Source of the DNA: Lumbricus terrestris
Lineage: Eukaryota > Annelida > Clitellata > Crassiclitellata > Lumbricidae
Length of the DNA: 64,000 nucleotides
NCBI GenBank assembly: GCA_949752735.1
Contig: OX457043.1
Location: forward strand, 41,420,587-41,484,586
Direction: 5' to 3'
Below, in pieces: positions 11,611-62,575 of this stretch. Within the stretch, counting starts at the first letter, position 1, and the number at the start of each line of letters is the position of its first letter. The notes beneath the pieces are model-generated. The model was not told where the DNA came from, did not search any database, and was given only the letters and a program-made list of their open reading frames with translations. Position numbers and translations under genes: made by a program.

Positions 11611-12186
11611 GAACACAAGATGTGGTGTACTATCACGTTCATTTGATAACAATAATATTATTATTTAAGATGAGACATAAAAAATCGCTTTGTTGCTACT
11701 TTTTATTATGTTTTGATTCGTCAGAAAGTCGGTTTTCTCACTAAAAGTGATATAGATCGAACTCTTGTTCTGCTTGAAATATTGCGGTGAAATCCGGCCA
11801 CTCTGCGTAAATAGTTATGAATTGTCTCTAAGCCTGTAAAATTTGATTAATTGTTTAACTTCTGGCTAGGATATTGGCAAAAACCTTAGGAGGTCTTTTA
11901 TGGCCCACCCTGTATAAGGATTCTAAGATTTGCTTTTCAAATGTCAAAGTGTTCGGTTTCATGGCTTCGTCCATTTGATGCTCTGACCAGCCAACCCTAA
12001 TAGTGTAGGGTAGGTGATTTATGGCATGCACGGTAGCACAAAATTATAGCCCTATCATCCCTATGTGAGCCCGTACTACCGAACACGCGACTCGCCCTCT
12101 GCCCTGGTTACTTGTGTGACTGCCCTGGCTATGCCCTGGCTATGCCCTGGCTACAAAAAGTGTCTGGCGCCGCCACTGCTGCTCTG

Positions 12187-12670
12187 CGCCTTCTGGAAGA
12201 GCTTCTTGTCTGCTCGAGCTTCTGCTGTCATCAACCGATATTAGGTTCTAATTCTTTGGACATCGCGTAGTGTCTACGTTTTGCTTGCTAAGAAAATTTT
12301 GAATCTGTAATAATATTTGACCCAGCATTGTCACTGCAAAAATCACCTGGAATGGGAGCTTCTACATCACCGGTGACATCTGTCGAATGGTTGTCTAGCT
12401 TCGTGCTGCTATGCACTTGTTTGTGCTGCCACACAGCGATTAAACTGCAAACACGTCGTTCTGCCATCTATCGAGATTTTCATCAACGTAAAGCTAATTA
12501 ACCCGATTCACCTGAGCGCACCTGCAAGAGGGTGCTACGTCACAGATCACGTGTTAACATGCTTTGGTTATAAGCAGCGAAATACGATCGTCGCTTATTC
12601 ATGCGGATGTCGAGATTACTGTTGTAAGATTTTTCTATTCTCTCTGGTTTCCAATTTCGAGTAATGCGAG
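12187..12670 (+). promoter_or_regulatory. Probable promoter and 5' UTR of SLC44A
   Basis: Single-copy-looking DNA between the transposon nest and the first coding exon. It contains a CRE-like TACGTCA (12536-12542), a CACGTG E-box (12548-12553) and a TATA-like TATAAG (12569-12574) about 100 bp before the ATG. These are candidate sites only; the transcription start cannot be located from sequence alone. Confidence 0.4.
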
Positions 12671-52432
<39,762 letters not shown>

Positions 52433-55400
52433 GCTTTTCTACGTGTAATGAAGATGCTCGTTGAAATCGAAAGATTACAATTCTGTGATGTAGTATGTAA
52501 TTTCTTATGATCATTATTTTACTATACATTTCACATTATTATTCCAGAACTGTTGATGATGCATTGTATTGTACTGTGTACCGAATACATCATGTGAATG
52601 TATGTATATGTTACATTTGTATAGATGTTTTTACTTGTTAAGATTAATCATTTGCTGCCTTGTGTACAGAACATGAAAGGCCTGATAAATCTTGCTTGTG
52701 AAATAGGCATTTTACTAATTTCTTTAGTCAAAAAGCATTAAAATACAGCTAACTGATTTTATTTTACCGTTATGACTGAAGTGTTTTAAACAATGGCATT
52801 TCCTGTAATACTCTTGGATTGTTTAAACTGGTGCTGTGCAAACCCTTCAGTGGCCCCACTCTGAAAACCCACCGGTACACCAAGCATGTGTTTATAACTG
52901 AGGGCTCCTCAAAACTGCTGGCCTGAGTGCTGCGGCACCTATTAGCACCCACCTAAATATGGACCTGATCTCATTTTTAACGTTGTGGAGAATCACAAAC
53001 AAAATTTGTCTTCGATTTTTAAAGCGTATATAATCTGTTTTTTTTAAACCTTGTTAAAAGAGAAAAAATTCAATACTCAATATATATTCAAAATTGCATG
53101 TCATGAAAATTCATATATTCACTGCAATTGCATGTGTATTTTCAAACACAGCACCTTGCCATGAGAATGGTAATTTGATACTTCAATCGTCTTCAAAAAG
53201 TTTGTCATTATGATGTACAGAGAAATGCTGAAGTTGTTGAAATTTGTTGCAGGCATTTCAAATTTTATGAAATTTGCTGGTACTTTTAGAATTGGTCTTT
53301 CTTTATTAATCGTGTCGTGTTGTTTAATTCACACATCAAGTGAATCTGGTTAATCCAGTTCGCTTATGCTAGACTGCAAAAGAACTAACTTACTGCGCAA
53401 GTACAATGGTGTTTGCTGATTTTCAAAGTTCGTGCTCAGGAGAAATTGTGAGATTTTTGATAATGATCTGTTTTTGTTAACTGTTAACTTGCACTCATCT
53501 GAATGATCTGAAAGCTACTACAAATTGTTAAGCAGCCTCTAGTAGTGCTTCCTTCATCGGGTAGATCTGAAATAGGTTAGAACTAAGAAATTCTGAATAT
53601 ATTTTAGGTCATAATATTGGAACATTGTTTTGAAGAATTATTTTTTCGGAAGACTGGAAAGTTTTGTTAACTTCTTTATCCGTATGAATATTTGTAGTGA
53701 TATACAGCATATTTACTTGTGATAATTAGAGCCAGGGAGTTCAACTTTTGCTATAGTTTGATGCGAAATTGATGATTTTACTGTGCTGTTGATCATTTTA
53801 GGTATAGGCAATGTATTAGAAATGTTTTTGGTATCTGCAACAGCCTACGTATTTTATGCGAACATATTGTTTTATTATTTGGTAAAGCTGTTCTGCATGT
53901 GCTTAGTGAAAATTTATTGTGCGGGAAACATTGTTGTTTTGTTTACAGCAATGATTAAACTTTAATATTGCATCGGTTTTTTGTTCCAAATTTTTGGTGA
54001 AAATCTAAATTTGATTCGTTTACTACCGGTATTTATTATACATCTGCTTCTGTAGAAGTTCATTTTAGTCAATGGTTCCGAAGACCTTTCATAATCTACA
54101 TTTAAGTCTTACCCAAGTGTTATCATTTAGCCTTGCTCAGGGCTGAAAGTGGTTTGAAAAAATTGTTGGGTCTCTTTGGCCCAAAAGGTACTAGATATAA
54201 GTATTTATTCAAGCGCCAAAAAATTAGTGCCAGGTCTGAGACCCGGACAGACCTGGCCCACATTCAACCCTGGCCTTGCTCTAATACTTTTTAGAGGATC
54301 ACATTTTTTATCGCATGTGTTGAGTAGGGAAAGTAATTCATGTGTTGTTTTTGTGTACAGTCTTGACAGTGAGAAGTGTAAGCGAGTTTATGAAAATGAG
54401 CTTGATATTTGCTGCAACACTTTTTGCATTTAAGCAGGCTGACTGACAGAACAGTTTTAGTGTAGGTAGCTAGTCACAGAACTTTTCTTCTATAATTTAT
54501 GCCTGAACCTTGCATTTGCACTAAATCTAAATGGTGTCCTTTTATCCGAAACGATCTTTGTGTTGAACTACGTATCTGCCTTTTTTACCATTGTTTACAA
54601 GTATATTTTTACTTCTATCCTGTTTATTGCAATGCAAGGTACGTACTTCCATTCATTTCTTCTGCTCCCGAATGTCAAACTTAGTTGGTAAGTGGGATTT
54701 GCTGGAATCATATGCTCTTGCTCTCTAATTCCAGTGGCAAAGACCAATACTATTTCATTGTGATTACAATCGTGCAATTCCACTGATGCCGCCATTTTGA
54801 ATCTCAAACTTGGTTCAAGTTGATCAATGGAATCAAATTCTTTTTTATTCCAATTGAAGACAACCAATTTTTATAAGCTGCCTCAAGTTACTTTTTAATG
54901 TCTCACAATGTAATCAAAATATCTTGTAACTTACACACAACAAATGTATGAATGTATAAAGCTGTATAAAAAATTGATGTTTACCCCTGTTTACTAGTCT
55001 GTTTTTGGTGTTGGCGATGTGGATACATTTGAGCTCATACTAATGGAGGTGATGTTCATGTTTCACAATGTAAATTCAAGACGCTTGTTCACATTGTAGA
55101 AAAAATTTACAATTTTGGTGACTAACGGATCTGAAACTTTGCTAGACATGGCAACAATATCTGTGAATTTTTTTCACTACCAGGGTTTGTACATGTTTTT
55201 ACAGAGGTACTTATTTACAGGAGTATTTTGCCCCTCCTGACTCCTTTCTTACAGTAAAGTAATTGACCGAGAATGTGGAGCTTTTAAAAAACTGTATGAC
55301 TCGATACAATGTATATATTATACACAGACCTGTGGTCTGCATACATGTGTTTTGCATGTACACTGTAACGTAAGTGCACATTTGCAAAACAGTTTTTACA

Positions 55401-55480
55401 CATGCACACTTGATATCATTTTTACAAGATGTGCTGATTAAACGGATGCTTCATGCATAATAAACTACTGATTTCCAATG
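52433..55480 (+). other. Probable long 3' UTR and flank of SLC44A
   Basis: Three kilobases after the stop codon with almost no transposon-derived sequence, unlike the introns. Candidate polyadenylation signals are ATTAAA near 53953 and AATAAA at 55459-55464. No ORF here shows a recognisable motif. The extent is inferred. Confidence 0.4.
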
Positions 55481-55714
55481 CATTTAGTGTTCTTTTAATA
55501 GGTGGTGTTAATTTCACAACACAAGCAACTCATTGTATGGGGTTTGTTTATAAGGTGCTTAAAATGTACGTTAGTAACTGTATATATGCAACTAACTTAG
55601 AGCTTGCACTATAGCAGTGTCTAGACTACTAACAAACCTGACCATCAAGAGCAATTGGTTTTATGCCAATACATAGTTCAAGTATGTTTTTAATATACCT
55701 TTTATTACTTCAAA

Positions 55715-56600
55715 AGTCTTATAGCACCACTCCAAGGTACCGTAATCAGAAGAGCTCCCAGCCCAGCCAGGACTAAATAGGGCAGTTTTGAGATTCTTCA
55801 GGACCAGAGGGGAGTGGGCCCTGGACATTAAGCATAATATTCATTTATATTACACAGTACACACATACGGGGTACTAAGACATGCTTATATCTAATTATC
55901 TCCAGACAAAAACAGATTCATGCTTCCTGTTATGATTCAGATTTATTTAAAGAGAAAAAACAGATATCAATTGATTCCTACTTAATTTTAATTATATAAA
56001 GCACCCACAGATAATTTTTGCAGCCGAGGCTAAACACAATTTAGCCAGTGCTTCAAAAATGCAAAGCAGGAAGTTAATTACAAGCGTATATGTCTATTTT
56101 TTGCATAGGTTTCTAAATGCAAAAGATATGCAAAGAAATACTATCGAAAAAACGTTTAAAGTCCATGGTAGACATCAAGAATAATTTCAAACTACAAACT
56201 GAAAATAGCAAACATTCGAACAAGTCAAAAAAAATCATGCTAGTAGAAATAAACTAATAGAAAGAGAGAAGAGCCATTCCTTAAGCTAGCCCTCACTGAG
56301 GTAGCCACAAGTATGAAGTACTAGCAACTTAACCGTTTGCCTTGGCATAAACAGGGCAGGGGGCCAGTCACCCCTCACTGTCTCACCTTTCTACCAACAG
56401 TGTCAATCAATCTACCCATTATAGCCGTGCTGGCTAGGGGACACAGGTGCAACAGAAATCTCCAACCAAATTTCTGCCATGGCGAGATTTGAACCCCTGA
56501 CCTCTCTACTGACGGGTCACTGTGCTAATGACTACACTATCACACAGATAAATAATACAATCCCAAAAATGACACAATGCAATTGATGATGATGATGATG
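55715..56600. repeat. Dispersed repeats, incl. tRNA-derived SINE on the minus strand
   Basis: A tail-family copy at 55715-55850 (TCTTATAGCACCACTCCAAG, AAGAGCTCCCAGCCCAGCCA). At about 56310-56550 the minus strand has an A-box-like TAGTGTAGTCATTAGCACAG and a B-box-like GGTTCAAATCT, a tRNA-derived SINE head. (GAT)n at 56583-56606. No gene. Confidence 0.55.
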
Positions 56601-56954
56601 ATGATGACGACGCAGTAGATGTGCATAGTTCCATTGCAGAATTATGTCAACCTAAAGTAATTGTACATATCTAAATAGAGTCCCTGATTTACGTGGGGCG
56701 AGGGGGGGAGTTGTTTAAACCTGGTAGGTTGAAGTGAATTTCTTTATGCCTTAGATTATTATCTGAACCACTCAGATGCATTCATGAGTAAATACGGTTA
56801 ATCTGAATAATCTTATAAATTCTATGGTTCAGCTGCTGATCATACATTCAGCAGTTTTCACCGACGCTGGAAAACCCCTTCATTCCCAACAAGTAGTTAG
56901 TTGCTAAACCAGTTCGAAAAATATGAGTCAATTTCACGCACTGCAAACCAAAAG

Positions 56955-57100
56955 CTATTTAACTAGGCTGTACTCGGCCATGCCATGTTCTGTCTTCCTG
57001 GCAAGTCTTCCCGTCAATGACATCAACTTCAGAAAGAGATCTGCGTTGCTACAACCGGCTTGACTTAGGTCGTCAACAGTGAGCGTCATCGAACCGCCAT
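56955..57100 (-). CDS. Unrecognised gene U1, last exon
   Basis: Acceptor (minus strand) TTTTTTCAG, stop TAG at 56955-56957. Encodes GGSMTLTVDDLSQAGCSNAD and a tail ending EHGMAEYSLVK. The phase fits the exon at 57497-57624. I do not recognise the family. Its reading frame has 3' neighbours only on the opposite strand, so it is the end of a gene running tail-to-tail with SLC44A. Confidence 0.8.
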
Positions 57101-57496
57101 CTGAAAAAATTGCCAAGCATACAAATTCCAGCTTTGCGAAACTTGAATAAGAACAATGCATTGAATACTTCTCTGCAGTGTTAATTTCGTGAACAAAACT
57201 AAAACTAGAACGAAAAAGAACCGCCTAGTGCCTAGAGGTCACATCGCTATGTTTCTTTCTCACTTAAAAACTGCCTTATTTAGCCGTTGTTGGACTGCAA
57301 GCGCTTCTGATTACCTTTAAGATGCGCTATATAAAAAGTAAATAATAATAATAATTCTGTACTAAATCACTCATGATTATGTAACCTGAGTTGAACGTGC
57401 AATAAAAGTATCTATCTAAAAGTATCTATCTAAATATGAGAAAGACTTGAACTACCCTACATGTATCATACTTAAATGAGAAGGGATCTGACTCAC

Positions 57497-57624
57497 CCAA
57501 CATTTTGGTCAGTAAAACATCGTTAGCTTTTCCAATGCTGTAGTTGATGCGGTCACGACTGACGACAGCCTTGGCTACAGCAGGAACAAGGTTTTCATAA
57601 TCATCAGGCGAGAAATACGGAATC
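57497..57624 (-). CDS. Unrecognised gene U1, penultimate exon
   Basis: Acceptor TGTAAACAG, donor GTGAGT. Only one frame is open across it: IPYFSPDDYENLVPAVAKAV, then SRDRINYSIGKANDVLLTKM. It looks like a compact folded helical domain, in contrast to the low-complexity upstream exon. The phase is consistent on both sides. Confidence 0.82.
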
Positions 57625-57649
57625 CTGTTTACAAGAACAACAGATCACA

Positions 57650-57800
57650 ACATCTCATCACAACACCTCATTGCAACATTACATCCTACCATTACATTGT
57701 AAAATTACATCAAACCGTTACATCGCAACATTACACCGTAAAATTACAGCGCAACATTACATTGTAATCATACATCATAACATTACATCGTAACATAACA
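57650..57800. repeat. CATTACATCGYAA tandem repeat
   Basis: Imperfect 13-26-bp units of ACATTACATCGTAA/ACATTACACCGTAA just upstream (minus-strand sense) of the U1 penultimate exon. Confidence 0.75.
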
Positions 57801-57856
57801 CATGCCTAAGATTCCCATTTCAGTATGACCATGTTTGTATGAAAAAATTTAATTAA

Positions 57857-58634
57857 GGCCAAAATAAAATAATGTTGTGTTTCCGGTAACAGAGCTCTAA
57901 AAAATTGGGTAGGTAGGTCGAAAAATATTTTTATTTTGGTAAATATTTTTATACAGTGACTATCCGAAAAATTATACCCAACTACTCTTTTTTGCATAAA
58001 GGTACATGCTGCAACAAAGTACGTGTTCTAAGCAAGTATAAACTGCCTATTTCCCCGACTGTCTGTACATAAAATTGCTCTAGAAAACAATTCTATTAAT
58101 TTCATTTTGTTGACATCTTTTCTGGTAAGATAAAGTGGGAAGGGAAGGGGAAGATGAGTGCACTGCTAGGGGTCATTCCAGACTGGCCGAGCCAGTGACT
58201 ATTTACACCTAGAGGTTGCTAGATTTATTTTCCCTAGTCATCGTTAGAGGTGGTTCAAGTGAGAATGATATGGCTAGAGGTTTTCAAGACTGGCAACCAG
58301 GAAGTAGTCAGGCAGGCGTGAAACTCTAAGGCAATGTCACTGTAATTAAAAAAATTACACAAATTGTCCGATTTTCCGAGTCTCGGCAATAAAAGTGAGT
58401 CGGTCGGGTTACCGGAAACACAACTTTTTGGGCCTAAGATCCAACTCTATACGGAAGGCAATGTCACCGTATTATGGCAATATAAATTTGAAAAAAAATG
58501 TAAAAAAATTGTTAATAAAAATTTTTTTTTAAATAAATTTGTTTTTTAAATAACTTTTTTACAAAATTATTTGAGTCGCGGCAATGAAAGATGGTCGGTC
58601 GGGTTACCGGAAACACAACATTATTTTTTTTGCC
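57857..58634. mobile_element. TIR element, GGCCAAAA...GTTTCCGGTAAC ends, TAA target
   Basis: Left GGCCAAAATAAAATAATG then TTGTGTTTCCGGTAAC; right GGTTACCGGAAACACAACAT ... TTTTGCC. TAA at 57854-57856 and 58635-58637. This fits PIF/Harbinger. An extra internal end occurs at 58399-58436 (GGTTACCGGAAACACAAC ... GGCC then TAA). Poly-T/A-rich core, no coding frame. Inserted in an intron of gene U1. Confidence 0.75.
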
Positions 58635-58875
58635 TAATTATAATAACAAGGCAATTCAGGATGCATTCACGCACACTTTTTTATTGCACAGGCTGCATGC
58701 AGCATCCTTTAAAGGTCCTCCCAGCCAAAGCCGAAGAAAGTTGAACTTTCCAGGGCTACTGAAACGCATAAGCAGCATTGTTCGTCAGATGCTTCTTCTT
58801 AGAACTTTCAACACTCATTGCAGTTAATAGGTCTTCGAAAAAAGAAGACACAGATGAAAATATAAACAGCCTTAC

Positions 58876-59006
58876 TGTGGACATGTCCAATCGTCAGAAC
58901 CAAAACCAGAACTGGACGTCACTTTTTTGGATTTGTTCGTTCCATCACTGTATCCGAGAACTGACGGGGTTTCAGTGACACAAGGCTGGCTCTTCGCACT
59001 CGAGCG
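58876..59006 (-). CDS. Unrecognised gene U1, internal exon
   Basis: Acceptor TTGTTTTTTAG, donor GTAAGG. Phase-0 start, phase-2 end, exactly bridging the flanking exons. Encodes a Ser/Lys-rich stretch: RSSAKSQPCVTETPSVLGYS, then SGFGSDDWTCP. Probably disordered. Confidence 0.8.
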
Positions 59007-59877
59007 CTAAAAAACAAAGACATTCAAATTATTCAAGGCTCTCAAATGCTGGCACCAACCAGCATATGTCAGGGAGTCCTCTAAAAATCAACTTGTTTGA
59101 TCATCAATGCACTCTGGGGACATGCAGTTGCTGTGCTTCCACTGATTGCCACCATGCCCCCCCCTCCTGCAACAATTCCTCAAAGTGTCAACACATGCAC
59201 CGCTGCATCTGACTCTGCTATCGATACATTTGACAACATCCTAAAGGCAATTATCTCTCTATATCGTTCAATAGCCATGCAAGCAGTGCTTCTATTAGTT
59301 ACTTAACAATGTGACTGCACTGCGCAACAAATTTAGCTCGTCGTTAAATTGCAAAAGGATGTCGCAGTGTTTTGATAAAAATACATAATTAAGAGGACAG
59401 ACTTCTGCCAAAATAAGAAGTAACAAAAATGTCATGTTGCACCTTGCAACTGAGGTCATGCTGCACTGTGCAACAACTCAGATATACAGGAGATCAGACT
59501 TCAGAATTAAACCTTTGACAACCAGCTACATATGTTTTCAATGCATTGGTCACTAAAGGGTTAATAAGAAAATAGGTAACGTGGTAGGTTTTAAATCAAC
59601 CAATCTAGATTTCAGCGACTTCACAACCAGCAAGACAGCACGCTAGTGCGTAATTAAAAGCGAAAAACAGAAGTAATCTAACGTTTCATATGAATAACAT
59701 AAAATCTTTAGCTAAGCCCCATAAAACTTCAACCACATGCGTGAGCTTTCTAACAAAACTCACATTGTAATTTTCATATCATAGCGGAGTCACAAATTTC
59801 CAATACATTATCGAACAAATTTCCGGACTACGATCTCCCTCACACTACTTACTGGACAACATCTCTGACTAGACACG

Positions 59878-59975
59878 GCGCTCATGAATATGGCTGGTGA
59901 CCGACGCTTGGCTTTCGAGTGGCACTTGGAAAATTTGGAGACTAACTACCATACAATTATAATACGATTACAAAT
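59878..59975 (+). repeat. LINE/SINE 3' tail fragment
   Basis: GGCGCTCATGAATATGGCTG, GCTTTCGAGTGGCACTTGG, then AGACTAACTACC and an A/T-rich end. Diverged copy of the 36-kb LINE tail. Confidence 0.5.
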
Positions 59976-60005
59976 TTACAATACAGAAATGGAAATACAT
60001 CAGAC

Positions 60006-60667
60006 CTCCACGTTGGAAGTCTGATCTGTAACTGCAGTGTGCCTCTTCGGCACAAGCTCTTCGGTTGAAACAACATTCTGACTGACAATGCGGCTGGATG
60101 CAGCGTCTCGTGTCTTCGATCCCGCCCCCAAATCAAGACATCTCTTTGCAGCATGACCAGCGACCGCAGCATGGCTCTTCCGGGTCGACTGATGGTCCGG
60201 TGGAACGTTCTCGCCGATCTTTTCCGTAGAGTGCGGCTCCAGCTTGATGCCCAAACTGGAGATCTTCGACAGCTGCAACTGGCGAAGAATGTTGACAGTT
60301 TGCTCGGACAGAAGTGAAGTGGAGGGCGACAGATCCAATTCTTTCTTCACCGAACGCAATAAAACAATTCCCTTTTCTCTCGCGTGGAAGTCGAGCGCAT
60401 TCCGGGCCATATCCGAAAGCTGTGGTGGAGAAGGCATTGGCAGATCATGAACATTCCAGGTGGATTTTGAGTTGGATGAGGACTCCAGGTGCCCAGACAT
60501 CACTCCGACGTCTGTATGAGGGAAAGATGCACCATGAAGTGGAAGTGTTGAGCAGAAATTATATTCATCGCTAGCCAAAGTCAAAGTATTCACCGACTGA
60601 ATGAGACTCGACTGCTCACAATCAAGATTTGACGTTGCGACTTTCTTCTTCTTTGATACAATGTCGC
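60006..60667 (-). CDS. Unrecognised gene U1, large internal exon
   Basis: Acceptor CAAATATTTCAG, donor GTCTGA after GAG. 662 bp, ~220 codons. Starts DIVSKKKKVATSNLD, a basic patch that could be a nuclear signal. It is Ser/Pro-rich in the first half, with a possible helical segment at LRSVKKELDLSPSTSLLSEQ and VNILRQLQLSKISSLG, then a polar region with HAAVAGHAAKRCLDLG. If the donor were not used, translation would stop two codons later at TGA (60000-60002), so a short isoform is possible. The frame also stays open upstream of the acceptor to 60833, but that part looks intronic. Confidence 0.78.
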
Positions 60668-60819
60668 CTGAAATATTTGAACACAAAATAATGCAAGCGA
60701 AACCATTACACACACCGCAATATCCAAACATCGCATTACAAGGTATGCCATGCATTGATGCAATCTGTAAATAGCCAAAATCCCTCAGCTGCAAAATAGC
60801 TGTGCTATATAACACATGT

Positions 60820-60925
60820 TTCCGTGCACACATAAGAAATTTATTTAATAATAATAATAATTAAATCTTTTCCGTGCACACATAAGAAATTTATTTAATT
60901 ATTTAATAATAATAATAATACACTG
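60820..60925. repeat. ~50-bp tandem duplication with (AAT)n
   Basis: CCGTGCACACATAAGAAATT followed by TATTTAATAATAATAATAAT occurs twice in a row. Confidence 0.9.
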
Positions 60926-61069
60926 AGTTCTAGCTATATAGTTGTTGGTGGTGCGCTTTGTTTGAATGATTAAGTAGCTTCTGGACAGTAATGATACAAA
61001 TGTCTTTCTACTGTTTATTTTCTAACGAGAATATAGCTGTACCAAATAACACCCATGTTTCCAGCCATT

Positions 61070-62220
61070 AAGAGGGCTTGGCGATCGATTGGTCAAAACA
61101 CTCAACCTTTAACCGATTCAGTGTCCACACGGTAGTCGTGAGCACCTCAGAATAGAAAAACTTGAAGGGGCGCTATCACAAGTTCTCATACATACACGCC
61201 AAATATGTAACGCGGAGAGTGCAGGTTTGAGCCTTAACTTAGGTGGTTAATTACAGCGTAGGGACGTAGAGCAATTTCTTCCTCACTAACTGCTCAATGC
61301 CATTGATATTCTGTCGTATAGTCGTGTACACTTTGGGAGTTTTTGAAGGAGCGCAATATCAAAACAGTTGTATCGTATTGTATTAAGCTAGCCTGAAAGG
61401 CAGTCATCGGTACAGCGTAACTTGACTTTCTCAGCCCTGGCATGTAGCTTGCAGGTGGCCAGTCACCTCCCTTGCCATCTGATCTTTCTGTTAACAGTGC
61501 ACTGGCAATTTGACTCATAGCTGAGTTATCTGAGGGGCAATACAATACAACACAATACAATTTACAAAGTGCAGTTTGATATCATCCTTCTCACAAAGCC
61601 CTGAAGTGCCAACACCTCAACGGCACAAAGAACAATCATATTGCTGAGCAACTGTGAGTGAAGGACTTGTGGAAGGAACAGGTTCCTACGCAGAAACTGC
61701 CTTGGACGAGTAACATCAAACCCATACAGGCCAACCGCTCTAACCAATTAAAGTAAGTAAGTAAGTAAGTAGCCTTTATTTGCATATGACAAGCGCACAA
61801 GCATTACATGTCAAAAAATGTAAAATAAAACACAGAAATAATAATATAGTAATAATAATGTAAAGAAATAAGAAAAGATACAGTAGCGGCAGCCATAAAC
61901 AGGCGCCTACGGCAGCCATAAACCGGCGCCTATGGCGGCCATGAACAGGCGCCTAACTGTTGTTGTTGATGTTAAATGTTATTTAAAAAATCATAAATAG
62001 CCTAAAATAGGCCATAGAAACAAAATAAGAAGCTGGCAGCCAACAACGGCGCCCGACCCACAACTCTGCTCTGCCACCGTGTCTCATCACAAGTGGAGCA
62101 GAAACCTAGAAACAAATTTTGTGCCCTGACATGGATTTGAACCTTCACTAGCGTAAAATGCACTCCGAAAACTAAAGCTTGTTTGACAGCACTCAAACTG
62201 GAAGATCCTCGCACAACCTG
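61070..62220. repeat. SINE-derived repeats in a U1 intron
   Basis: SINE 3' part at 61080-61190 (AACTTGAAGGGGCGCTATCA). Diverged minus-strand SINE-like pieces at 61615-61745 and 62090-62200 (B-box-like GGTTCAAATCC on the minus strand). (AAGT)n at 61752-61772. A ~27-bp unit (GCCATAAACAGGCGCCTACG) repeated three times at 61887-61955. No exon was recognised. Confidence 0.55.
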
Positions 62221-62254
62221 TCGGCTCTAATTAAAAAGGACAAAGAAGTCTTAC

Positions 62255-62355
62255 CTTGATCTTGGTCATTGCCCCGAATGGCACTGGCATCTAACGTGAG
62301 ATTCTGAAAAGAAGACGTCGTATCTGTGTTCGTCGATAATGACTGACAACATGGC
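62255..62355 (-). CDS. Unrecognised gene U1, upstream exon
   Basis: Acceptor AATTTTTTAG, donor GTAAGA. 101 bp encoding PCCQSLSTNTDTTSSFQNLT and LDASAIRGNDQDQ. The phase fits the 60006-60667 exon. Earlier exons, including the start codon, were not found and probably lie beyond the window. Confidence 0.75.
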
Positions 62356-62433
62356 CTAAAAAATTGAACATCAATATCATAATCGTCCAAGCAAAATGAT
62401 GGGTTCCACAGAGGTGCCGTAACAGTCAGCTGA

Positions 62434-62575
62434 TTCTAAGATTACAAAATCCTCAGAGATCATATAGACCAGTGGTTCCCAACCCCTTTTGACTCTATGG
62501 CCACTTTTTCTAAGTTGGAGGACATTAGGGGCCACAGGTCTAAAATTACAAAATCCTCATAGATCATATAGACTT
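62434..62575. repeat. hAT end fragment between ~35-bp direct repeats
   Basis: CAGTGGTTCCCAACCCCTTT and TATGGCCACTTTTTCTAAGT resemble the hAT MITE at 31305. They are bounded by near-identical copies of ATTACAAAATCCTCAGAGAT and CATATAGAC at about 62440-62470 and 62543-62573. Confidence 0.6.

Larger units (their letters stand above)
9550..11913. mobile_element. mariner-like (Tc1/mariner) element, degenerate
   Basis: Left end ACAGGTTGGGCCATAAAAAT near 9550 is inverted at the right as TTTTATGGCCCACCCTGT near 11895-11913. The ACAGGGTGGGCC-type terminus is typical of mariner. Subterminal blocks also match inverted (AAAGTTATATCACTTTTAGT on the left, ACTAAAAGTGATATAGA on the right). A related, shorter left end with the same CACTTTTAGTGAGxCCAC block occurs at 18780-19060. 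The element is interrupted by a hAT-type insertion at 9969-11128. Confidence 0.7.
8939..12178. mobile_element. hAT-type DNA transposon (outer layer of nest)
   Basis: Terminal inverted repeats start CAGTGGCGGCGC at 8939 and end GCGCCGCCACTG at 12178. An 8-bp target-site duplication CTGCTCTG lies at 8931-8938 and 12179-12186. A CAG-type TIR plus an 8-bp duplication is the hAT signature. Both arms carry repeated (A/T)GCCCTGG(C/G) motifs. The left arm has a 17-bp minisatellite. No hAT transposase is visible. The interior (about 9550-11913) is occupied by a later mariner-like insertion. Unit-sized duplications of the flank (TTCTGG(T/A)AGAGCTTCTT) on both sides show that the target already held a tandem repeat. 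Confidence 0.9.

Noticed and set aside
60668..60833. Upstream extension of the 277-codon minus ORF
   Set aside because: A good acceptor (ATATTTCAG) at 60668-60669 and phase agreement with the exon at 62255-62355 indicate the extension is intronic.
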